From positions 186,001 through 250,000 of the forward strand of contig NZ_CP029397.2 of NCBI RefSeq assembly GCF_001704615.3: a stretch of 64,000 nucleotides of DNA, given 5' to 3'. How positions within the stretch are numbered: position 1 is the first letter of the stretch; each line of letters opens with the position of its first letter. Shown here piece by piece: positions 1 to 7,082 of this stretch. The translations under genes were made by a program, and so were the position numbers. The stretch is from Acinetobacter defluvii (GTDB lineage: Bacteria; Pseudomonadota; Gammaproteobacteria; Pseudomonadales; Moraxellaceae). The notes under the pieces were generated by a model. The model saw only the letters and a list, made by a program, of their open reading frames with translations. It was not told the origin of the DNA and searched no databases.

Positions 1-1052
1 TTGATTACATTATCATGACTTGATGTAATCTTGTCATTTTTAAGCAGTTGTTCCATTGTTTTGTCTATGAAAGTTTCTAATCCTTCATCCTCATAAACTG
101 AATAATTGATATTTACAATATTTTTCATTATTTCATGGTCTTGGAGTACTACAAGGTTCCTTTGTAAGGAAGAGGAATGATAACGATGAAATTCTTTTCT
201 AATTTTTGCTTTTTCATGGTGTTTGAAATTTAGCTCATTAAGGATTTCAGTAAGCTCATTCTCGCGAACTTGAAGGTCATTGCTTTGTGTAAATTGAGAA
301 ATGGTGTTCTCGACGGTGATGCCTGTTAAGCCTTTTTTTTGGATTAGATCATCCCAGAGTTTATAGTCATATGTAACAGCACCTTTAATGCGTAATTCAT
401 CCATTAATAAGCGATAGATAGATTCGGCGTTATGATTTGCTCCAGCCTTAATTTTGTTAACTAAACTTGTGATTTGCCCAATTGTGTATTGTTGAAATCC
501 TTTTGCTGGTAAAGTTGGGGTAATAAATGAAAGTGTATCAGGTACGTTTTTATCGCCGATTTCTGTATCAATAGCAACTTGAATGTCATTAATACATTCT
601 TCATGTAAATCACCGATTTTGATGACCTCAAGGTTTAAAGGTTCACCATTAAGTTGAAGTGAGAATCCACAAGTTGCCACTAAATTTAAACTGATTAATT
701 TATCGCGATAGGGTTTATCTTTAATACCTAATAACATTTTTCCTAATACTGAATTAGGGTCTTTTTTTGTACGTTTAGTTAGACTCTTATTTGTATATTT
801 TGAGGAAGATTTATTTTTAACTTGATTGAATTCAAATTGCACTTTAGATCCATCTATTGATGAACAATAAACAACATCTTCATGCAGTTCGATAAAAACA
901 ACATAGTCAGTTGAATTTGAATGCTCATCTAAAACTCGACCTAAAGCCCAATGATATTGATATTCGTATTTCCCATAAGTGCTAGCACCTGCTGTTTCTC
1001 GTTGAACAACAGCTAAAGGGTTTGCGGTTTTTATAGTTTTAATTTCTGCCAA
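1..1052 (-). CDS. DUF4297-family nuclease-like protein (partial, C terminus outside window)
   Basis: Reading leftward from a TTG codon at 1052-1050, preceded by AGAGG, an open frame of about 350 codons runs off the window edge. The N terminus has the look of the DUF4297 family: AGASTYGKYEYQYHWAL at residues 21-37, then IELHEDV (54-60) and QVK (77-79). E55, E58-D59 and K79 fit the PD-(D/E)xK nuclease core of that family. DUF4297 proteins are known in bacterial anti-phage systems, either with HerA ATPases or as CD-NTase effectors (Cap4). Any partner would lie left of the window. It is divergent from the split mod gene. The family call is by motif recognition; the system is unknown. Confidence 0.75.
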   Translation of the reverse strand, partial: MAEIKTIKTANPLAVVQRETAGASTYGKYEYQYHWALGRVLDEHSNSTDYVVFIELHEDVVYCSSIDGSKVQFEFNQVKNKSSSKYTNKSLTKRTKKDPNSVLGKMLLGIKDKPYRDKLISLNLVATCGFSLQLNGEPLNLEVIKIGDLHEECINDIQVAIDTEIGDKNVPDTLSFITPTLPAKGFQQYTIGQITSLVNKIKAGANHNAESIYRLLMDELRIKGAVTYDYKLWDDLIQKKGLTGITVENTISQFTQSNDLQVRENELTEILNELNFKHHEKAKIRKEFHRYHSSSLQRNLVVLQDHEIMKNIVNINYSVYEDEGLETFIDKTMEQLLKNDKITSSHDNVI

Positions 1053-1217
1053 AATAAATTTTCCTCTACTCTATAAGTGCGGAAAGCATTAGTATATTGA
1101 TATATTTAAATTATCTTACAAAATTTTCAAATATTTTGCTTGTAAATTAGTCAAATATTTTCTCTTCTTAAATGTTAGAATATTTGCAAATTTGTGTTAA
1201 GAACCTTGTCATTTTAT

Positions 1218-1625
1218 ATGAAAACCGAACAGACCTTACCCACTGAAAAAATCACAGCGAATAGTGAGCAACTGACTGTTTTAAAAAACAACTTTCCTCA
1301 ATGCTTTGATAAACAGGGTAAATTTCTTGTTTCAAAATTGCAGGAAATTTTGCAAGCTGATGGGGTAGATGTTAGCCGTGAAAGCTATAGTCTAAATTGG
1401 TTAGGCAAGTCTTATGCACGTGTTTTAGCTAATGAACCGATCAGAACTATGCTGTCGGAAGATATTGAGCATAATCAACAAGAACAAAATAAAAACAGTC
1501 ATAACTTATTGATTCAGGGCGATAACCTTGAGGTGTTAAAGCATCTGAAAGGGGCTTATAGTGAAAAGATTAAAATGATTTACATTGACCCCCCATATTT
1601 ATATATACCAATGATTAAAATGTAA
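1218..1625 (+). pseudogene. mod: Type III restriction-modification methylase Mod, 5' fragment (interrupted)
   Basis: This is the N-terminal part of a type III site-specific adenine-N6 DNA methyltransferase. It holds the conserved stretches SYSLNWLGKSYARVLAN and LLIQGDNLEVLKHLKGAYS, ending in MIYIDPPY, which is catalytic motif IV of a beta-class enzyme. After the Tyr codon (1596-1598) the frame enters the inserted element, reads eight foreign residues and stops at 1625. The ATG at 1218 is preferred over an in-frame GTG at 1194, because the protein from MKTEQ onward looks like family N termini; no strong Shine-Dalgarno sequence is visible. The remainder lies at 16722-18380. Mod supplies both methylation and site recognition for the Res subunit, so this break should disable the whole type III system unless the element excises. 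Confidence 0.88.
1593..1597. repeat. Left flank copy of CCATA direct repeat
   Basis: CCATA lies at the last mod codons before the insertion. It recurs at 16722-16726, where the mod frame resumes. It is either a 5-bp target duplication or the crossover core of the recombinases. Confidence 0.7.
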
Positions 1626-1745
1626 ACTTTAATAGATAACTATTTGATATTGTAAAATACAATAAAAAATTAAGAGTAAAAATAATAATTGAATAAATTT
1701 GGTAATGATATACCATGTAATTATGTAAATTTTGTAGTCATAACA
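1598..1745. other. Left terminal noncoding end of the element with TGTAAA motifs
   Basis: This AT-rich segment precedes the first recombinase gene. It contains TGTAAACTTT (1621-1630), TGTAAAATAC (1651-1660) and TGTAAATTTTGT (1724-1735), which resemble motifs in the right end. They may be recombinase arm-binding sites; this is inference from repetition only. Confidence 0.45.
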
Positions 1746-2990
1746 ATGAAACTCATCAGGACTAAATTCGAGTCAGGTGAACGCTACTCACTGTTGGTAG
1801 ATGACAAAGGAATGCCTATTTGGTATCCAACACTTTTTGCTACGAGCAAACTCAGGAATTCCGCAAAAGCACCAAATACAATAGAAGCACATCTAAATGC
1901 CATAAAGTTGCTAATAGAATGGAGTCATTCATCAAATATTGTTCTAGAAGAAATTTTCTCAGCGAAGCAGTTTCTAACAACTGAGCAAATAGAACACCTT
2001 TGTATCTATCTGAAAGAGAAAAAAGATAAACAAATCTATGAAGACTTTAAAAGACCCAAGATACAAAGGAAAGAACTGCATAGAGCCAAAATTCGAAATG
2101 AAGAATCAGTTTCTAGCTCAACCGCTTATATAAGAATATCTTATGTTGCTAAGTATATAGATTGGCTTGCAAAACAAGTTATAAGTGAGCGAAATCAAAT
2201 CATAAACAGTGATATATCACACAGTATTTCACGTATGGTAAGAAGCTTGAAAGCTAGGAGACCAACAAGATCAATTTCTTCTCGAAATCCTAAAAAAGGA
2301 TTAGCAGACAATCAAAGAGAAATAGTGCTAAGAATTATTAATCCAAATAGCATAGATTTACCTTTCTCCACGGAGACAAAAGAGCGTGATAGCCTAATAT
2401 TTGAAATCTTGTATAAGACAGGAATACGGCTAGGAGAGCTTTTATCAATAAAAATTTCAGACTTTAATTTTCAAAACAACACACTGCATATACATAGACG
2501 TCACGATGATGTTTATGATCCAAGGTTAAAACAGCCAGTTGCTAAAACTTTTGATAGATTGTTGCCTATTAGCAGAAAGCTAGCAGAACGAACACATGAC
2601 TATATACTTAGAGAAAGGTCTCAAGTAGTTGGAGCTAATAAGCATGACTTTCTGTTCGTTACTTACAAGTCTGGGCCATATTATGGAAAACCATTATCAT
2701 CAAGTGGGCTTTATAAAATCATAAATCAGGTTCGTGAAAGTATTGATGATCTGTCCGATTTAACACCACATATATTTCGCCACACTTGGAATGATATGTT
2801 CTCAGAGAAAGTGGATGAGCAAGGTATATCTGAAGCGGAAGAAGAAAAGCTAAGATCTAATCTCATGGGGTGGGCAGAAGGTTCTGGTACCTCAAAGACT
2901 TATACCCAAAGACATATAGAGAAAAAGGCACATCAGGTAAGTATATTATTACAAAAGGAAATTGATGATGGAATCAATAAAAATAAGTAG
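1746..2990 (+). CDS. Tyrosine recombinase, first of a trio (TnpA/GmtY-like)
   Basis: This 414-aa site-specific recombinase probably catalyses DNA strand exchange for the element. The C-terminal catalytic domain shows TGIRLGELLSI with Arg228, PHIFRHTW with His342 and Arg345, and LMGWAEGSGTSKTYTQ with Trp376 and nucleophile Tyr386. The N-terminal part (about 40-160) looks like a SAM-like core-binding domain. The ATG at 1746 is chosen over an in-frame TTG at 1689, because the residues before it look like noise; neither has a strong ribosome site. The gene overlaps the next by 26 nt, so the trio is probably translationally coupled. The full catalytic set suggests it is active. The closest known arrangements are Tn554 tnpA and the gamma-mobile-trio recombinase. 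Confidence 0.85.
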   Translation: MKLIRTKFESGERYSLLVDDKGMPIWYPTLFATSKLRNSAKAPNTIEAHLNAIKLLIEWSHSSNIVLEEIFSAKQFLTTEQIEHLCIYLKEKKDKQIYEDFKRPKIQRKELHRAKIRNEESVSSSTAYIRISYVAKYIDWLAKQVISERNQIINSDISHSISRMVRSLKARRPTRSISSRNPKKGLADNQREIVLRIINPNSIDLPFSTETKERDSLIFEILYKTGIRLGELLSIKISDFNFQNNTLHIHRRHDDVYDPRLKQPVAKTFDRLLPISRKLAERTHDYILRERSQVVGANKHDFLFVTYKSGPYYGKPLSSSGLYKIINQVRESIDDLSDLTPHIFRHTWNDMFSEKVDEQGISEAEEEKLRSNLMGWAEGSGTSKTYTQRHIEKKAHQVSILLQKEIDDGINKNK

Positions 2991-4569
2991 TAATGCTTCC
3001 TCCTTATCCATTCACAATACAGAAAAGCTGCTATCTAGGAATGGGTATGAATTTAACTATCATGATGAACGTTGGGTTGTATCTAAGGTTTGTGCAGTAA
3101 ACTTTAATTGGATTTATTCTGTACTCGAATTTAAGTTTCATGAAAACTATAAGAGAGTTTTATTGCATTATGTTCAGAATAATTCTGCTGGGTACGCTAA
3201 AGCCATAAATCACTATACAAAATTATTTTTTCAGTTTTGTGCGAATGCTGACGGAAGATTAATATCTTTAGTTTCAGGTCGGCATGTTATTAATTACTAT
3301 TCTTCGCTCGCTCCTAATAAAAAACATAATATAGCCCAAGTGCTAACTTTTCTGAAGAAATGGCATGAATTTGGTTATGAGGGCATAAATACCGATGTCC
3401 TTGAGGTAATCAAAGAGTTACGAGTTAAAAATGCTGAAAAAGGTAAGGCCGTTAGACTACTTTGCCCATATGAAGGTCCTTTGTCTGATTTGGAGTATGA
3501 AGGACTATACAGTGGGTTATCTAAAGAATTTGAAGAAGGCAAGATTAGTCTGAAAGAGATGGTGATTGCCAAACTATTTTTAGCAACTGGTAGGCGTCCA
3601 ATCCAGATAGCAAATTTGAAAGTTAAAGATTTTGTAGGTGTTACCGTTATTGATGGAAATAAGTTTGACTTATTAAGGGTACCAAAAGTAAAGCAAAGAG
3701 ATATTTGGCGAAAAAAATTTAGTGATTACGCTTTGTCTCCCGATTTGGGGCATCTGCTTAGAACATACATATGCGATTTAGAAGTTAAAGCTAAATCTCT
3801 CATACCTATATCAAACTTTGATTTAGATATGCTGCCTCTTTTCCCTTCTTGGGAAAAAATAGACATTCATATTAAAGAAAATGGTTGTTCTAGTATGAAT
3901 GAATATCTTGAAACAGATTTATTTCATGCAACTGCGGATCATTTAAGGGACATACTAAATAAAGTAGTATCACATATAGGGCTTGTTTCAGAAAGAACTG
4001 GGGAACCTATAAAAATCTTTCCACTTAGGCTTCGTAGAACTTTGGCCTCAAGGGCTGCAAGAGAGGGCTATGGTTTACTCATAATAGCCAGACTACTCGA
4101 TCATGCTGACACTCAAAGTGCTCATATCTATACTGAGAATACACCAGAGCATCTGACTAGCCTTGATAAGGCGTTGGCAATGCAATTAGCACCTATAGCA
4201 CAAGCCTTCGCTGGAACGCTTGTAATCCATGAAAAATATGCTAATCGTGGCAATGAAATATCTAGCAGGATAATGAATAGGGATACTGGTGAAGGTGTAG
4301 GAACTTGTGGAACTCATAGTTTTTGCTCAGCGTTGGCCCCTATTGCATGTTATACATGCTATCACTTTCAGCCATGGCTGGATGGCCCACATGAAGCTAT
4401 TCTTGAAAGTTTAATAGCAAAAAGAAAAGAAATACTTGCAAGAACTCAGGATAAAACGATTGCCTCCGTTAATGATAGAACAATATTTGCTGTAAGCCAG
4501 GTTGTAGAATTGTGTAATGAAAGGAAATTGGCTTTAAAAAATTGCAACAGTGGGGTGAGTGATGAGTAA
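2965..4569 (+). CDS. Tyrosine recombinase-related protein, second of the trio
   Basis: This 534-aa protein has a phage-integrase fold signature: ATGRRPIQIANL around residues 208-218 (Arg of box I) and LLDHADTQSAHIYT around 377-390 (His and Tyr of box II). The HxxR position reads PLRLRRT (about 353-359), so the usual His is not visible and activity may be altered. The C terminus carries a Cys-rich block, CGTHSFCS followed by CYTCYHF, that resembles a zinc-binding knuckle. The ATG at 2965 is chosen because AAAGGAA sits just upstream. The gene overlaps both neighbours. It may be a structural partner of the fully catalytic recombinases; that role is inferred. Confidence 0.78.
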   Translation: MMESIKISSNASSLSIHNTEKLLSRNGYEFNYHDERWVVSKVCAVNFNWIYSVLEFKFHENYKRVLLHYVQNNSAGYAKAINHYTKLFFQFCANADGRLISLVSGRHVINYYSSLAPNKKHNIAQVLTFLKKWHEFGYEGINTDVLEVIKELRVKNAEKGKAVRLLCPYEGPLSDLEYEGLYSGLSKEFEEGKISLKEMVIAKLFLATGRRPIQIANLKVKDFVGVTVIDGNKFDLLRVPKVKQRDIWRKKFSDYALSPDLGHLLRTYICDLEVKAKSLIPISNFDLDMLPLFPSWEKIDIHIKENGCSSMNEYLETDLFHATADHLRDILNKVVSHIGLVSERTGEPIKIFPLRLRRTLASRAAREGYGLLIIARLLDHADTQSAHIYTENTPEHLTSLDKALAMQLAPIAQAFAGTLVIHEKYANRGNEISSRIMNRDTGEGVGTCGTHSFCSALAPIACYTCYHFQPWLDGPHEAILESLIAKRKEILARTQDKTIASVNDRTIFAVSQVVELCNERKLALKNCNSGVSDE

Positions 4570-6535
4570 TATTTTAATATTCACCCCTCAAAACAAAGCA
4601 AAATCAAGTAAAAATATGTCCGATTTTATTAGGTTTTGTAGGCATGAGCTTACCTTATTCTCACCAAACTTTTCTTGGGAGAATAATCACTGGGCTGATG
4701 CATCCATCTTTTTTGGTAATTGGGATGTTTCAACGAATAAAAAAGATTCTCCAAGTGTACTAAAACAGCCGTTGCTAGATTTCGCCAAATCTTATGTTCG
4801 TTATACATTTAGTTTTAAGAAGCAACACAAAGCACGATATGAAGGGACTATATTTAAATGCTTGGAGAAAGCTTTTATGGAATCCAGCTTGTCTTCAGAT
4901 ATATCACTTCTGACACCTGCGATACTTGATCGGGCTGCTGAGCTAGCCCGAGAGCGTTATACGCCGAGTAGTTGCTATCATATTGGTAGGAATTTACAGA
5001 AGTTGGTAGAGTTTCTTAACGAGAAAAAACTAATTCCAAATCATATTGAATGGACTAATCCCAATCCTAGAGCTGCTGATACCGTAAGGACGGGGTTAAA
5101 GGCTGAAAAAATAAGACAGAAAAAACTACCGACGCAAATAGCATTAAATGCTTTAGCGGAAGTGTTTGCCAATAACCCAAGCGTACCTAGTGATATATTT
5201 ACGACATCTACTTGTGCATTGATGTTATGCGTGCCTTCGCGTGTAAGTGAAGTGTTATCTTTACACGTAAACTGTGAAGTACATGAAACTAAACGTGATG
5301 GCACAAAAGCCTATGGTATTAGGTTTATGCCAGGGAAAGGAGCACCTCCTCAAATTAAATGGGTGCCTACTGCTATGGTTAGTCTGGCTCAAGAGGCTAT
5401 TAGACGGATTCGTTCTATAACAGAAGAAGCAAGGCAAATATCTAAATGGTATGAAGAAAATCCAAATAAATTTTATAGACATAGCGAGTGCCCTAATGTT
5501 AGTGACGATGAGTACTTAACAGTTAAGCAAAAGATTCAAGCTATCGGTGTTTTTGATAATAAGATTATGAATATGAAGGAAGCTACTTTATCTATTATTC
5601 AAGAAGAGATAATGAAAAAGCAGCCCAAAGATTTTCCATTCTTTGATAAAAGTAGAAACATTAAATTCTCAGAAGCATTATTTTGTTTTCAAAAAAATCA
5701 GCTTGCACCTTCGGGTGAGCGTCATATTTCTAAAGTTCATGTATATAGGGTCAATAGTAATACTTTAATCTCACGGATTTCTGAAAATGGTTCAATGGCT
5801 AGGAGCTTCTTTGAGCGTCATGGGTATAAAAATGAAGATGGTACACCTGTACGCTTAAAGTCGCATGCGCTACGACACTTACTTAACACGATGGCTCAAA
5901 GAGGCGGTATGAGCCAAATTGATATTGCTAGATGGTCTGGTCGAGTCGAAGTAAAACAAAACCGTGTTTATGATCATATGTCAGAATTTGAGATTGTTGA
6001 CATGATACGAAGTAGAGATAGCGACCTGATAGTGGATAGTCCTTTGGAGGAGCTAAGGCAAAAAATTTCTGAAAAACTTCCTATTGATCGAAAAGCTTTC
6101 AATATTCTAGCTATACCTACTGCCCATATCACTGAAATTGGCTACTGTATCCATGACTACACAATGTCTCCATGCCAAAAGTTTCTTGACTGTTTGAATT
6201 GTACTGAGCAGGTATGTATCAAAGGTGATAAGCGCCTTGAAAATATTCAGATAATTTATGAACACAATAAAGCCTTGTTAGAAAAGATGGATATTAATAT
6301 TTCTGAAGGCATAGCTGGCGTAGATAGGTGGTATGAGCATACAAAAATGACACTACAAAGAGCGGAACAATTACTTTGCATCCTAAAAGACTCAGGAGTA
6401 CCCAATGGCTCTGTGATTAAGCTTCATAACTCTCAGGAGTACAGTCCTATAAAAAGAGCAATAGATGCTCGAGCACGTAAAGCTGAAAACAATGAAGCTG
6501 TTCTTGATAAAGCACGTTTATTAATAGAGGATTAA
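4562..6535 (+). CDS. Large tyrosine recombinase, third of the trio (TnpB/GmtZ-like)
   Basis: This 657-aa recombinase has a long N-terminal DNA-binding region (1-200) and a catalytic domain with CVPSRVSEVLSL (box I Arg), KSHALRHLLNTMAQ (HxxR), ARWSGR and a candidate nucleophile in NRVYDHMS. A Cys-rich segment near residue 540 (CIHDYTMSPC then CLNCTEQVC) looks zinc-binding, and the tail is helical and basic. The length is close to Tn554 TnpB, about 630 aa. It begins at ATG 4562, overlapping the previous gene by 8 nt, with GGGGTGAG just before. It ends 2 nt before the next start, so the four genes form one transcription unit. Confidence 0.83.
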   Translation: MSNILIFTPQNKAKSSKNMSDFIRFCRHELTLFSPNFSWENNHWADASIFFGNWDVSTNKKDSPSVLKQPLLDFAKSYVRYTFSFKKQHKARYEGTIFKCLEKAFMESSLSSDISLLTPAILDRAAELARERYTPSSCYHIGRNLQKLVEFLNEKKLIPNHIEWTNPNPRAADTVRTGLKAEKIRQKKLPTQIALNALAEVFANNPSVPSDIFTTSTCALMLCVPSRVSEVLSLHVNCEVHETKRDGTKAYGIRFMPGKGAPPQIKWVPTAMVSLAQEAIRRIRSITEEARQISKWYEENPNKFYRHSECPNVSDDEYLTVKQKIQAIGVFDNKIMNMKEATLSIIQEEIMKKQPKDFPFFDKSRNIKFSEALFCFQKNQLAPSGERHISKVHVYRVNSNTLISRISENGSMARSFFERHGYKNEDGTPVRLKSHALRHLLNTMAQRGGMSQIDIARWSGRVEVKQNRVYDHMSEFEIVDMIRSRDSDLIVDSPLEELRQKISEKLPIDRKAFNILAIPTAHITEIGYCIHDYTMSPCQKFLDCLNCTEQVCIKGDKRLENIQIIYEHNKALLEKMDINISEGIAGVDRWYEHTKMTLQRAEQLLCILKDSGVPNGSVIKLHNSQEYSPIKRAIDARARKAENNEAVLDKARLLIED

Positions 6536-6537
6536 TA

Positions 6538-6951
6538 GTGGGAAAAAAATCACGCCATCTAACTGATAATGATATTGAGCGCATTATAGAGCTACTTGAT
6601 GGATGGGATGGTAGTTTGACTTGGGAGGCTCTCTGTGAAGCTTGTGTTGGAGCTATAGGTTTTAAGCCTACTAGACAAACCTTACATAAGTTTAGTCGAG
6701 TTGCTGGAGCTTACAAACTAGCTAAAGAGCGACATAAAAATGATGTCAAGGATTTAAAGATTCCAACAACTCTTGCAGTTGCAGCTCAGCGTATCGCACG
6801 TTTGACCCGTGAGGTTGAGCGATTAGAGAGAGAAAATGCTGCCTTATTAGAACAGTTTGTTGTTTGGCAGTACAACGCTTATAAACATGGGATATCTCGT
6901 GAAAATCTAAATAAAGGCCTATTACAAATTGATCGACAACAGACAGATTAA
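6538..6951 (+). CDS. TnpC-like small coiled-coil protein of the recombinase module
   Basis: This 137-aa protein starts at GTG 6538, six bases after AGAGGA. Residues 10-80 look like a helical DNA-binding region (TRQTLHKFSRVAGAYKLAKER). Residues 85-115 form a clear coiled coil (RIARLTREVERLERENAALL) ending in FVVWQYNAY. In Tn554, TnpC is a small accessory protein that influences orientation and frequency of transposition, and this gene occupies the same downstream place. The role here is inferred from position, size and coiled coil. Confidence 0.65.
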   Translation: MGKKSRHLTDNDIERIIELLDGWDGSLTWEALCEACVGAIGFKPTRQTLHKFSRVAGAYKLAKERHKNDVKDLKIPTTLAVAAQRIARLTREVERLERENAALLEQFVVWQYNAYKHGISRENLNKGLLQIDRQQTD

Positions 6952-6959
6952 TTTCTTTT

Positions 6960-7003
6960 TTGACATAGAAAATTATATGTTAAATGTACGACAATATATG
7001 TCG
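6960..7003 (+). promoter_or_regulatory. Candidate promoter and operator for the defence operon
   Basis: A consensus -35 hexamer TTGACA lies at 6960-6965, with AT-rich sequence at -10 distance but no clean TATAAT. A palindrome, CGACA-ATATA-TGTCG, spans 6989-7003 just downstream. It precedes the methyltransferase start at 7083. Promoter use and a binding protein are inferred; no regulator gene is in the block. Confidence 0.4.
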
Positions 7004-7082
7004 CATATTTAAAATTCGATAGTTTAAATAACTTATTGTTTCCTTAAACTAATTATTAGCTTTAATACGGTCATCTATACAA

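Noticed and set aside
1601..1610. A TATATA-ACCA direct repeat at both element ends as the crossover core
   Set aside because: Rejoining at that core gives an out-of-frame mod, while rejoining at CCATA restores an exact open frame.
5041..5482. Minus-strand open frames inside the third recombinase gene
   Set aside because: They are shadows of a convincing plus-strand gene, without ribosome sites or family features.
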